NCBI GenBank assembly: GCA_947490345.1
Contig: CANLGL010000026.1
Span: 1-64,000, forward strand
Source of the DNA: Deltaproteobacteria bacterium
GTDB lineage: Bacteria > Myxococcota_A > UBA796 > SXON01
Direction of reading: 5' to 3'
Length of the DNA stretch: 64,000 bases
The notes beneath the pieces were generated by a model, which had not been told where the DNA came from, did no database searches, and saw only the letters and a program-made list of their open reading frames with translations. This document shows, piece after piece, positions 1 through 7,934 of this stretch (positions within the stretch are counted from its first letter, which is position 1; the number at the start of each line of letters is the position of its first letter). The translations under genes and the position numbers were made by a program.

Positions 1-164
1 ATCGAACCCGAGCGCAACAGGGCCGCCTTCGCGAACTTCTCGAAGGCCATCTGCATCAGCATCGCGAAAACGGAGGGTTCGCCGGTGCCCACGAGCACCG
101 CGGCGGCGAGATCCGCCCGCGCCTGCGCCAAATACCCGTCCGCCCACTCCCGATCCGTCGCCAT
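1..164 (-). CDS. HEPN domain protein, C-terminus cut by window edge
   Basis: The minus strand reads in frame from ATG at 164 to the window edge, giving 54 residues. Two helices match the HEPN pattern: a first helix with YLAQARADLAAA and a second with QMAFEKFAKAALL, equivalent to the family's QAAEKALKALL segment. HEPN proteins are usually RNases or partners in toxin-antitoxin and defence modules. The catalytic RxxxxH would lie beyond the edge and cannot be checked. It starts 8 bp after the stop of the 99-residue gene at 173-472, so the two are probably co-transcribed. Family assignment is by motif only. Confidence 0.6.
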   Translation of the reverse strand, partial: MATDREWADGYLAQARADLAAAVLVGTGEPSVFAMLMQMAFEKFAKAALLRSGS

Positions 165-172
165 CGCTGTCG

Positions 173-472
173 TCAGATCGCTTGCAGTGCTTCGGGCCGG
201 CCCCAGCCCGCTGGGAGGGCGAGATCCCCGCGTTCCACGCGGAGCCAGTCGTCTTCGCTGAGCAGGACGACCACCGAGGGATACGGTACCCCCAGGTCCG
301 GCCGGGACGCGAACCGGAACGGCAGCACCTCGCCGCCGCTGGACACCGACCCCGACACCTCGACGAGCCGAACCTCGTTCTCGTTGTTGGCCAAGAACAC
401 CGATTTCGTTTCGGGGTCCTCTGCCCGATGGGCGGTTGCGAGTTCGAGCGCGACTTCGGAGATGGTCTTCAT
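173..472 (-). CDS. Small conserved-looking protein upstream of HEPN gene
   Basis: This encodes 99 residues starting ATG at 472. I do not recognise the family. The sequence looks like a folded alpha/beta domain, with a central stretch VPYPSVVVLLSEDDW and a C-terminal proline/glycine tail. It has no signal peptide or membrane segment, so it is likely cytoplasmic. Its ATG overlaps the stop of the upstream 71-residue ORF (ATGA), and it ends 8 bp before the HEPN gene, so translation of all three may be coupled. A role as partner of the HEPN protein is inferred from position only. Confidence 0.6.
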   Translation of the reverse strand: MKTISEVALELATAHRAEDPETKSVFLANNENEVRLVEVSGSVSSGGEVLPFRFASRPDLGVPYPSVVVLLSEDDWLRVERGDLALPAGWGRPEALQAI

Positions 473-684
473 TGCTGGGCAAGCGTACCACGCGAACGCC
501 GCCGCCGCGCCACGGCCCGATCATTGCTCCGTTCGATGACCTCGAAGAGCGAGTCATAGCCGATCTTGGCGCGCAGCTCGAGGATGGGTCGCTCGGTCTC
601 GGTCAGGTTGTCGAACGCCAGGCTCAAGTATGCCTCGCGGCCCCAACACGAGGGGGATGCGAGAGCGATGACAAGCGCCCGCAT
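469..684 (-). CDS. Small hypothetical protein, first gene of HEPN mini-operon
   Basis: This encodes 71 residues from ATG at 684, with GAGAG six bases upstream. The reading frame stays open back to a stop at 775-777 but has no ATG/GTG/TTG there, so 684 is the first usable start. The middle (LAFDNLTETERPILELRAK) looks like real coding sequence, and the C-terminus is Arg-rich. The stop overlaps the next gene by ATGA. No family is recognised. It could also be the remnant of a longer gene, since the non-coding-start stretch upstream still reads protein-like. Confidence 0.4.
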   Translation of the reverse strand: MRALVIALASPSCWGREAYLSLAFDNLTETERPILELRAKIGYDSLFEVIERSNDRAVARRRRSRGTLAQQ

Positions 685-1016
685 CAGCCGGCTCTCGCAG
701 CGAATTTCGCGCTTCTCAGGCGGAATCAGGCTGCGGGAGGGCTCGGAATGCCTTGGACGTACCGCCTCCCGGGGTCAGTGCGATCGGAATGGGGTGCCTC
801 CCGCTGGGGCTCGCGCGGTCTCCCGCGGTGGGGGTGGGTCTGGTTTGGGGAGCGGTGAAGCGTCGCCCCGCCGTCTCCTCCGGCGGAGCAGTGCGAGGCT
901 CCGTCCGTCCACCGCGGTGGAGTCAGCAAGTACCCGGCGGCCACGGCGATCACCACGCGAGTTTTCCGGCGGCATCGGGTGCGTTCGGGCAATGCGCCCC
1001 ACCCCGGCACTTCCCC
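685..1016. other. Intergenic stretch with no convincing gene
   Basis: All frames here give Arg/Pro/Gly-rich, low-complexity translations typical of non-coding GC-rich DNA. I see no promoter, RNA gene or repeat I can support. Confidence 0.4.
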
Positions 1017-1397
1017 TCACTGCCGCCATGAAACACCAGGTTGTATGAGAACTACGGGCAAGTCTGAGAGATCGTAGCGCGGATTTCTCCGTAGGAAGGA
1101 GCGCACAGGCACCACACTCAACTCCGGATGTTCGCTGTGCATCGCCTCGCGGTGCGAGTCCTCCGCCAGTTCGCGAGCATCGCGCCAGCTTCGCGCCCGG
1201 ACTCGCCACATCGGTCCAAAGTCGTCCGAGACGACGAACTCCTGCCCTGGTTTCAGTTCGTGGGCGTACGGCTGGCGACCGGCCTTCGCCGCATCCACCA
1301 GAGCGGTGATGCCGGGTGCAATCGCGACCTCAAGCCGAAACCTCATTTGTGCAACCCATTCGAGTAGCCGTCCTATCCGCTCCCGCGCGTCCCACAA
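1017..1397 (-). CDS. Hypothetical protein, start uncertain
   Basis: The C-terminal about 125 residues look coding: an amphipathic helix (ERIGRLLEWVAQMRFRLEV), then a segment resembling a small beta domain (PGQEFVVSDDFGPMWRVRA). The frame is open upstream to 1535, but the extra N-terminal residues are low-complexity and would run into the recombinase relic on the other strand. I therefore prefer TTG at 1397, about 11 bases after a GGGGGAGGA stretch. No family is recognised. It sits in a decayed accessory region, so it may be a remnant. Confidence 0.4.
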   Translation of the reverse strand: MWDARERIGRLLEWVAQMRFRLEVAIAPGITALVDAAKAGRQPYAHELKPGQEFVVSDDFGPMWRVRARSWRDARELAEDSHREAMHSEHPELSVVPVRSFLRRNPRYDLSDLPVVLIQPGVSWRQ

Positions 1398-1521
1398 CTC
1401 GTTGGCGTCCTCCCCCGTGCAGCCCTTCCCGTCGCGGCTTGGTTTTGCGCCACCGTTGTGCGCCACGAGTCGCGGCCTCCGGCCTCCATTGGCTCCCGGC
1501 CGGGTCGCGATTGCCGCGCCC

Positions 1522-1773
1522 CGCGTCGTGGGCAAGGCGAAGGTTGGCGATGTCCGGCCCTACGACCTCCGGAAGCTGGCCGCGGTGCGCGCCTATGACG
1601 CCACCGGGAACAAGTTGAAAGCCACCTGCAGGTTCAGTGGCCACGCAGACGCCGTCACGCTGCTTCGGCACTACCTCTTCGACGAAGACGACGCGATCAC
1701 TCTGGCTGTCCGCGGCGAGGGTGGCCGGGCCGATGCCGCCTGCGGTGACCAGCGCCAAGGCGGTGACAAATGA
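1522..1773 (+). pseudogene. C-terminal relic of a tyrosine recombinase/integrase
   Basis: About 80 residues ending at a stop at 1773 resemble the end of the tyrosine recombinase catalytic domain. Visible are a box-II-like YDLRKLAAV (Arg kept, the usual His replaced by Tyr), a GH dipeptide in FSGHADAVTLL, and the RHYLF segment placing the Tyr nucleophile. The N-terminal DNA-binding and first catalytic Arg regions are missing: upstream the frame dissolves into low-complexity sequence. This is the familiar pattern of a dead integrated element. Assignment is by motif order alone. Confidence 0.45.
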
Positions 1774-2192
1774 CTCCGCCGTTACCGACCGCGGTACACC
1801 CAAAAACTACGAAGGTAGAACCTATGTGGAGCGAACACCATGAAGGTGTTTGCGATTGGGACGAACTGAGGCCAGCGTTCCCCCTCCCGTCGCCCGGGGA
1901 GCGTCGCAAGCCAGGGCGAAGCGTCAAGGCCATTGACGGCAACGACGTTGGGGTAGGAGGAGCTGCGCCACGCACCGGCGAGCCGCCGCCGCGTGCGGCC
2001 GAGGCCGCATCTTGAGGGGGATGACACCGTGAACCCCCGGAGGCAGCGAGTGCATGACCGAGATGCCGCGCTCGGTGGCCGCCCGGGGCGCGTCGCAAGC
2101 CAGGACGGCCCGGGTGCGCTCAGAGGCGCGTCATTCACACGCCGCGTCGACCACTTCGGCGCCTACGGCGAAGTCGTCACGCTCCCCTGCGA
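1774..2192. other. Intergenic stretch, no convincing gene
   Basis: Apart from the 25-bp direct repeat this segment holds nothing I can support. Translations in all frames are low-complexity or short. It separates the accessory edge from the conserved-looking chromosomal genes. Confidence 0.4.
1891..2104 (+). repeat. 25-bp direct repeat pair near recombinase relic
   Basis: Positions 1891-1915 and 2080-2104 are the same 25-mer with one mismatch, at 1900 (A) versus 2089 (C), spaced 189 bp. The shared core is GCGTCGCAAGCCAGG. They flank no recognisable gene. They could be attachment-site or excision scars linked to the recombinase relic, or copies of a dispersed genomic repeat. Confidence 0.5.
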
Positions 2193-2768
2193 CTAACGCC
2201 ACCCATACCCAACGCTCACCGCCAGCCTTCCCCCATTCCCATCGAAGCTCCACCCCATGTCGGAGGCCGCGGTGTCCAACGTTCCCGCCGCCCGTGAGCC
2301 GAGCGCGTTGTCGTAGCGGACGCGCACCAGCCAGACGTCCCCTGACCGCCCCAGCGCCGCGCCCACCGACACCGAGCCCGTCGTCGCCCAATACACCTCG
2401 TCACGCCACCACGGGTGCAGAAGCGTCCGCGCGTCGAGGCCCACCCCCAACTCCAAGAGCGGGTGCACCAGCCACGGCCGCCCCGCCGCTTCCATCGTGG
2501 CGAAGGGAACGATGCGGAAGCCACCCTCGGCGCCGATGTCGAGCACCGTGGCGTCGTAAGGAGTCCCGGTGTCGTAGTCGCGGTGCCACAGCCCGGTGTG
2601 GACCTCGATCATCGGTAGGATCAGCGCTGTGCTCGTGGGGAAAAACAGGTTCCCCCGAAGCGCCACGCGCGGCGCCCCGTCGTTTGGCAGCTCGACGCCG
2701 GACTCCGTGACCACCACCGGTGCCCGGCCGAGGAGGTTGACCTCGGCCGAAAGATCAAAGGGGAGCAC
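2193..2768 (-). CDS. Beta-barrel-like envelope protein, uncharacterised
   Basis: This encodes 191 residues from GTG at 2768. It is rich in alternating hydrophobic/polar strands (for example VWLVRVRYDN, RLAVSVGYGWR) and ends in a strand with a C-terminal aromatic, as in small outer-membrane barrels. No cleavable signal peptide is visible at this start, which is odd for a barrel; the true start may be misjudged. The gene begins 2 bp after the stop of the DUF2330 gene, so the two likely form an operon. Family unknown. Confidence 0.65.
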   Translation of the reverse strand: MLPFDLSAEVNLLGRAPVVVTESGVELPNDGAPRVALRGNLFFPTSTALILPMIEVHTGLWHRDYDTGTPYDATVLDIGAEGGFRIVPFATMEAAGRPWLVHPLLELGVGLDARTLLHPWWRDEVYWATTGSVSVGAALGRSGDVWLVRVRYDNALGSRAAGTLDTAASDMGWSFDGNGGRLAVSVGYGWR

Positions 2769-2770
2769 GG

Positions 2771-4060
2771 TCAGCGCCCGCGGCGACGTGCGGTCAGGAC
2801 GCCGAGCGTGCCGAGCGCCAGCAAAAGCGCGCCGGGGCCGACAGCCGCCGTCGCGGGCGAACCACCCTCGGGGCAGCTGCCCGGCGTCGTGCTCCAGCCT
2901 GAGTCGCAGTAGGGGAACAGCGACTCCAACTCATCGACAGGATCGACGTACCGGAGCTGTTCGTTGATGCCCGTGATGCCCGAGGCGGCCATCACCACGT
3001 CCTGCGTGGCTTCGTCAGGGCTGTAGCGCAGGTGCAGGCGCGTCAGGTGGGCGCTGTCCGAGTCCAGGCCGAAGTCGCCAAATGTCCCATCGGAGGTCGG
3101 CGCGACGGGCTCCGCGGTGCAGGGGTCGCAGTGGTAGCCGGTGCCGATCTCGGGGATGAGGTCCCAGGAATACTCGCGGACCCACCCGGCGCCGTTTTTA
3201 GCGTGCGACGCCTCCATCTCCGCGGCGTAGAACTCGCCGAAGTCGTCGCCCTCCCACATGCACTCGGTCTCCAAGGGCAGCTCCGGGTAGTTGGTGATGC
3301 CCACCTCGCCGTCTTCGACCGGCGTCAACGTGTACACCACGACCTCCTGCGGACCCTCGGCCGAGATGGTGCCGATGCGGATCGGGAGCGAAATACTTGG
3401 CGAGTCGTACCGAAGTTGAATGGGCGGCAGCCAGCCGTCGACCTGCTCCACCTCGGCAAGATTGACCTTCACCGCGAGGAAGTACACGCCCGCGTCGATG
3501 TACTCCTGAAGGACACTCTCCCCTCCCGTCGGCAGGGCATACCCGTTGGTGTCGAGCCAGAGCTGCAGACCGTCAGCCTCACTGGCGCTGAGGACCGAGA
3601 AGTCGTAGCCGTACTCGGTGAATTGGCCCTCGACCTGTACGCCGCTGGCGGTGTCCAACGCATCGGCCGAGCCGCCCGCGAACGAGGAGTCGCTGCAGCC
3701 AAAGCCGAGGGTGCACCCAAGGTAGGGCAGCTCGGTCTGGGCGAAGACGTCGCCGCAGGTGTAGGCGATTTGCCGGGGCACGCTGAAGTCCGCGAGCCAG
3801 GTCAGAAGCGCGCGATCGATCGAGCCGACGTCGTCGGCACCGACCACCTCGGGAATGGGCAACAAGATGCCGAAGTCCTGGGCGGTCCCCTGGTAGTCCA
3901 TGATGACGGTCAGCACCGTCTGCCCGTCTTGGTGCGCGATCACGACCTGGCTGGCTTCGTTCTGCATCGTAGCGGAGGGATCGCCGACGAAGGTGCCGCA
4001 GAAGGCGTGGGCCGGGTTGGAAAACAGCGCGGTGGAAAACAGGAGCGCAAGCGAGGACAT
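2771..4060 (-). CDS. DUF2330 secreted protein with C-terminal anchor
   Basis: The frame is open to 4180, but the protein proper starts at MSSLALLFSTALF with a signal peptide cut near PAHAFCG. I chose ATG 4060 because AGAGG lies five bases upstream; ATG 4063 is next to it. The body matches DUF2330 (LTVIMDYQGTAQDFGILLPIP, paired cysteines). The C-terminus is a Gly/Ala/Leu hydrophobic segment followed by RRRGR, like MYXO-CTERM/GlyGly-CTERM sorting tails. It is probably exported and anchored in the envelope; function unknown. It is divergent from the sensor kinase and followed 2 bp later by the barrel-like gene. Confidence 0.85.
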   Translation of the reverse strand: MSSLALLFSTALFSNPAHAFCGTFVGDPSATMQNEASQVVIAHQDGQTVLTVIMDYQGTAQDFGILLPIPEVVGADDVGSIDRALLTWLADFSVPRQIAYTCGDVFAQTELPYLGCTLGFGCSDSSFAGGSADALDTASGVQVEGQFTEYGYDFSVLSASEADGLQLWLDTNGYALPTGGESVLQEYIDAGVYFLAVKVNLAEVEQVDGWLPPIQLRYDSPSISLPIRIGTISAEGPQEVVVYTLTPVEDGEVGITNYPELPLETECMWEGDDFGEFYAAEMEASHAKNGAGWVREYSWDLIPEIGTGYHCDPCTAEPVAPTSDGTFGDFGLDSDSAHLTRLHLRYSPDEATQDVVMAASGITGINEQLRYVDPVDELESLFPYCDSGWSTTPGSCPEGGSPATAAVGPGALLLALGTLGVLTARRRGR

Positions 4061-4136
4061 CATCACCTCTGAGCCGCGCCAAGCCCTGACAACCGTAGCA
4101 TGGGCACGACGCGACGGCGCGTCCGATTCGCCGATC

Positions 4137-6128
4137 GTGGTAGTCTCCTTGCGTGATTCTCCCGATGCGCAGCCCCTCACTCATCGCCAGTCATCCCGGT
4201 TCGCCGAGCATCGGAACGCGCTCGTGAAGCGCCACGAGCGCGAGACGGCGGTCCTCCTTGAGCGCATCGTCGAAAACCTCCCCGACATGATCTTCGTCAA
4301 GGACGCCAAGGACCTTCGTTTCGTCCGCTTCAACGCCGCTGGCGAACGTCTCCTCGGCTACCCGCGCGAGGACTTGATCGGCAAGAACGACTACGACTTT
4401 TTCAGCGAAGAGGCGGCCGACCTCTTCACCGGAAAAGACCGGCTGGTGCTTGAAGGTGACGAGGTGGTCGACATCGAGGAGCCCATCGAGACCCGCGCCC
4501 ACGGGCTCCGCTGGTTGCACACCAAAAAAATTCCCATCCGCGATGAAGAGGGTCAGCCCCTCTACCTGCTCGGCATCTCCCGCGACGTCACCGAGCTCCG
4601 GGACGCTCGCCTCGCGTTGGTCGAGCGTGAAGGGCGACTCCGTCGCGTGCTGGAGCACTTTCCTGGAGCGGTGTGGACCACCGACGATGCCCTCCGCATC
4701 ACGTGGATCGGGGGAGCGCTGGTCCGACAGCTCGCGCCAAAGACCGTGACGTTGCTCGGCGAGCCGGTCAGCGCCGCGCTTCGAGGGGACGTGGACCTCG
4801 CCCCCCACCACCAGGCCGCGCTCGACGGCACGCCCAGCGCCACCGCGTTCTGCGTTGGGGATCGGGAGTTCGAGGTTCGGCTGGAACGCATCGACGACCC
4901 GAGTCCGGGAGTGATGGGCGTCGCCCTCGACGTCACCCTCCGCCGGCGTCTTGATGCCGAGCAGCTTGAAGTTCAGGTACAGCGGGCCCAACGCATGGAA
5001 TCGCTGGGGGTACTGGCCGGCGGGATCGCCCACGACTTCAACAACCTCCTGGTCGGGATGGTGGGCAACGCCAGCCTCGCCCTGATGAAGCTCCCGGCCG
5101 GCGCGCCTGGGCGGGCCGAAGTCGAGCGACTGGTAGCCGCGGCGGATCGGGCCGCCGATTTAACACGGCAGATGTTGGCCTATTCTGGCAAGGGGCGCTT
5201 CGTCGTCGAGGCGCTGGACGTCGGCGAGCTGGTCCGCGATACCGCGGAGTTGGCGCGCAGCTCGTTCTCCAAGCGCGCCCGCCTCGAGGTCGACGCCGGA
5301 GGCCAACTGCCCGCGGTCGAGGCCGATGCGACCCAACTGCGGCAGGTCGTGATGAACCTGATGGTCAACGCCGCCGACTCGCTCCCGTTGGCCGGCGGCG
5401 ACGTCCGCGTCCAGGTCACCATGGCCCGGGTGAGCGCTGCCCACGTTCGCGATGCGCAAGGCGACGGCGAGCTGCTGGCTGGCAGCTACGTCTGCGTCGA
5501 GGTCTCCGACAGCGGCTGCGGAATGGACGAGCGTACCCGCCGGCGCATGTTCGACCCCTTCTTCACCACCAAGCCTCACGGCCACGGTCTCGGGCTGGCC
5601 GCGGCGGTGGGAATCGTTCGCGGTCACCGCGGTGCCATCAAGGTGTACAGCGAGGTCGGTCAGGGGACCACCGTCCGGGTCTTCCTCCCCATCTCGCGCC
5701 TCGCGCTCACCGAGACCGTCCAGCCGTCCGCCGGCGCCGCGCTGCCGAAGGGCCTGACCGTGCTGGTGGTCGACGACGAGGAGGCCGTGCGCGATCTGGC
5801 TCGGGCCGTCTTGGAGCACCATGGCATCGAGGTCCTGGAGGCGGAGGACGGGGAGTCCGCGCTGTCCGTCTACGCTGAAGCGAGTGAGCGGATCGGGCTG
5901 GTGTTGCTCGATCTGACGATGCCAGGACTCGACGGGGAAGAGACCTTTCACCGGCTCCAGAAGCTGCGTCCCGACGTGCGCGTGGTGCTCTCCAGCGGGT
6001 ACAACGAGCAGCAGGCCACCAGTCGATTCGCGGGGCTCGGGTTGGCAGGGTTTTTGCGCAAGCCCTACCGAGCGGAGCAGCTCTTGACCATGGTCAGGGG
6101 AGAGATGGGGGGGGCGGAGCGGGTCTAA
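4137..6128 (+). CDS. Hybrid sensor histidine kinase (PAS-PAS-HisKA-HATPase-REC)
   Basis: This is a soluble two-component hybrid kinase of about 660 residues with no membrane segments. Using GTG 4137, the order is PAS (about 41-160, with VKDAKDLRFVRFNAAGERLLGY split over the first sensor fold), PAS (about 161-280), HisKA with phosphoacceptor His299 in AGGIAHDFNN, HATPase with N-box LMVNAADS, G1 DSGCGMD and G2 HGHGLGLA, then a receiver domain with phosphoacceptor Asp592 in LLDLTMPGLDG. The kinase core is the NtrB-like class. The start is uncertain: TTG 4149 and GTG 4224 are also in frame. Input is presumably a cytoplasmic ligand or redox cue sensed by the PAS domains; the output partner is not adjacent. 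Confidence 0.9.
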   Translation: MVVSLRDSPDAQPLTHRQSSRFAEHRNALVKRHERETAVLLERIVENLPDMIFVKDAKDLRFVRFNAAGERLLGYPREDLIGKNDYDFFSEEAADLFTGKDRLVLEGDEVVDIEEPIETRAHGLRWLHTKKIPIRDEEGQPLYLLGISRDVTELRDARLALVEREGRLRRVLEHFPGAVWTTDDALRITWIGGALVRQLAPKTVTLLGEPVSAALRGDVDLAPHHQAALDGTPSATAFCVGDREFEVRLERIDDPSPGVMGVALDVTLRRRLDAEQLEVQVQRAQRMESLGVLAGGIAHDFNNLLVGMVGNASLALMKLPAGAPGRAEVERLVAAADRAADLTRQMLAYSGKGRFVVEALDVGELVRDTAELARSSFSKRARLEVDAGGQLPAVEADATQLRQVVMNLMVNAADSLPLAGGDVRVQVTMARVSAAHVRDAQGDGELLAGSYVCVEVSDSGCGMDERTRRRMFDPFFTTKPHGHGLGLAAAVGIVRGHRGAIKVYSEVGQGTTVRVFLPISRLALTETVQPSAGAALPKGLTVLVVDDEEAVRDLARAVLEHHGIEVLEAEDGESALSVYAEASERIGLVLLDLTMPGLDGEETFHRLQKLRPDVRVVLSSGYNEQQATSRFAGLGLAGFLRKPYRAEQLLTMVRGEMGGAERV

Positions 6129-6172
6129 GGGCAGCGGCACGGGCCAGGCGAACCGATTGTGAAGCAGCTTTT

Positions 6173-7390
6173 TCAGCCGCTCGCGGTGGGCGCCGCCGCC
6201 TCCCGGCGGCTCGGCGGGGGGCGGGGCTCTCGCCACCCGATGCCACTCCAAACCGCCAACGCCAACGCTGAGGCCCCCGCAAGCCCTGCCCCGACGCACA
6301 ACGCCAGCGTCGCCCCTTGCAACGCCCAGAGCGCACCCATCAGGAGCCCCGCGGGCAGCGCACTGACCCCCACCACGAAATTGTACCAGCCAAAGGCGGT
6401 TCCCCTCGCCTCCGCCGGGACGATGTCGCGTACCAGCGCCTTCTCGGCGGGTTCGGTCAGGCCGTAGTACGCACCATAGACGAAGAACAGGCCCCAAACC
6501 TGCCACGTAGCCGCCACAAATCCGAAGGCGACGTAGACAGCGCTGTAGACCACCCACCCCGCGATCACCATCCGGTGGCGCGGCACGGCATCCGCCAGCC
6601 TACCGCCCACCGCCGCGCTGACCAGCTTGGACACGTGGAAGAACGCCCATAACAGTGGGAGCTCGGCAACGGTCACTCCCAGCTCCCCCGCCCGCAAGAG
6701 CAGGAACGCGTCGGACGAATTGCCGAGGCCGAAGAGGAGGAGAATGCCGAGAAAGCCGCCGAAGCGTCGTGAAATCGCAGGAGTTTGTATCACCTGCGGG
6801 GCCGGCGCTGCCGTGCTCACAGCGAGAGGAGCCGGGCTGTCCTTCACGGCGAGTGTCGTGACGACCGACAACACGCTGGGCAGCGCCGCAGCAAGAAAGA
6901 CGGTGCGTAGCTCGAAGCCGGCCGCCAGGAGCGCGCTCGCGACCAGCGGGCCGATCACCGCCCCGGCGTGGTCCATGGCGCGGTGGAACCCGAAGGCCCG
7001 CCCCACCGAGCCTTCCGTCGCCGCATCCGCGATGAGCGCGTCCCGCGGCGCGCTGCGGATGCCCTTGCCGATGCGATCGGTGAGGCGTATTGCGACCACC
7101 TGCCAAGGGGCGCCGACGAGGCCCATCAGCGGTCGAACCAGCCCGGCGAGCCCGTAGCCGAAGACCACCAGGGGCTTTCGTTTCCCGAGTCGATCGGAGA
7201 GTCGGCCCGCCACGAGCTTCAAGACACTCGACACGGTGTCGGCCGCGCCTTCGACCACTCCGAGCAGCGCCGGCGACGCGGCCAGGGTCACCGTCACGAA
7301 AACCGGGAGGAGCGGGAAGATCATCTCGGAGCCAACGTCGGCAAACAAGCTGGTGAAGCCGAGGAGGATGACGGTGGACGGGAGCTTCAT
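6173..7390 (-). CDS. MFS transporter
   Basis: This 405-residue inner-membrane protein has about 12 hydrophobic helices. The loop 2-3 signature of the major facilitator superfamily is visible as GRLSDRLGKRKP, and a second conserved segment RLTDRIGKGIRSAPRDALIA matches the DUF/antiporter-like branch found in many proteobacteria. Substrate cannot be told from sequence. It ends convergently with the sensor kinase (44 bp gap) and is divergent from fdsG across 94 bp, which must hold promoters for both. Confidence 0.88.
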   Translation of the reverse strand: MKLPSTVILLGFTSLFADVGSEMIFPLLPVFVTVTLAASPALLGVVEGAADTVSSVLKLVAGRLSDRLGKRKPLVVFGYGLAGLVRPLMGLVGAPWQVVAIRLTDRIGKGIRSAPRDALIADAATEGSVGRAFGFHRAMDHAGAVIGPLVASALLAAGFELRTVFLAAALPSVLSVVTTLAVKDSPAPLAVSTAAPAPQVIQTPAISRRFGGFLGILLLFGLGNSSDAFLLLRAGELGVTVAELPLLWAFFHVSKLVSAAVGGRLADAVPRHRMVIAGWVVYSAVYVAFGFVAATWQVWGLFFVYGAYYGLTEPAEKALVRDIVPAEARGTAFGWYNFVVGVSALPAGLLMGALWALQGATLALCVGAGLAGASALALAVWSGIGWREPRPPPSRREAAAPTASG

Positions 7391-7472
7391 CGCCGGCCCG
7401 CTCTACCTCGCGTCATGCGTGACGCCCAGCGGATCTGAACCAACCCAGCCAGCCCCCGCGCCCTTCATCGGG

Positions 7473-7484
7473 TACGTTGCGCGC
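7473..7484 (+). promoter_or_regulatory. Candidate -10 box six bases before fdsG start
   Basis: TACGTT at 7473-7478 fits the TAnnnT -10 pattern and lies exactly six bases before GTG 7485, the geometry expected for a leaderless transcript. There is no Shine-Dalgarno sequence between. No good -35 box is seen at the matching distance, so this rests on the -10 alone. Confidence 0.3.
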
Positions 7485-7934
7485 GTGAGCCTGTCCGCCC
7501 TCGAGACCACCGCCGTCAACGACGCCATCGCCGCCTGCGCCGAGCTTGCCGGGGCCTGCCTACCGCTGTTGCACCACGTCCACGACGCGCTCGGCTACGT
7601 GCCGCCGGGCGCGGTGCCACATATCGCCCTCGCGCTGAACCTCTCCCAGGCCGATGTCCACGGGGTCATCAGCTTCTACCACGACTTCCGCAGCGCCCCT
7701 CCCCTCACCCACGTGGTGCGCCTTTGTCGGGCCGAGGCCTGCCAGGCCATGGGCGGCGAGGCGCTGGCGCTCCAACTCAAACGGGTTGCGCCCCCCGATG
7801 TCACGGTGCAGCCGGTGTACTGCCTCGGCCTGTGTGCCAGCGCGCCAGCAGGGATGATCGATGGCCGCCTGGTCGCCCGCCTGTCGCCCGCGCGTCTGGA
7901 CCAGGTCCTGAGCGGCTTTGCGGGGCAGCGGTGA
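7485..7934 (+). CDS. fdsG: NAD-dependent formate dehydrogenase gamma subunit (NuoE-like)
   Basis: This 149-residue thioredoxin-like [2Fe-2S] subunit passes electrons within the cytoplasmic, NAD-linked formate dehydrogenase. The four cluster cysteines are visible: C81 and C86 in LCRAEACQAMG, C113 and C117 in YCLGLCASAP. Length agrees with FdsG. The frame is open further upstream, but GTG 7485 gives the normal N-terminus. The stop overlaps fdsB by GTGA, and the order G-B-A-D matches fds operons. Expression may be leaderless (see the -10 box upstream). Confidence 0.93.
   Translation: MSLSALETTAVNDAIAACAELAGACLPLLHHVHDALGYVPPGAVPHIALALNLSQADVHGVISFYHDFRSAPPLTHVVRLCRAEACQAMGGEALALQLKRVAPPDVTVQPVYCLGLCASAPAGMIDGRLVARLSPARLDQVLSGFAGQR

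Noticed and set aside
1017-1535. Full 172-residue form of the minus-strand ORF
   Set aside because: The first about 45 residues are low-complexity and overlap the recombinase relic; a start near 1397 is more likely.
5160-6557. 465-codon minus-strand frame opposite the sensor kinase
   Set aside because: It runs antisense through the HATPase and receiver domains and out of the MFS gene; no protein motif.
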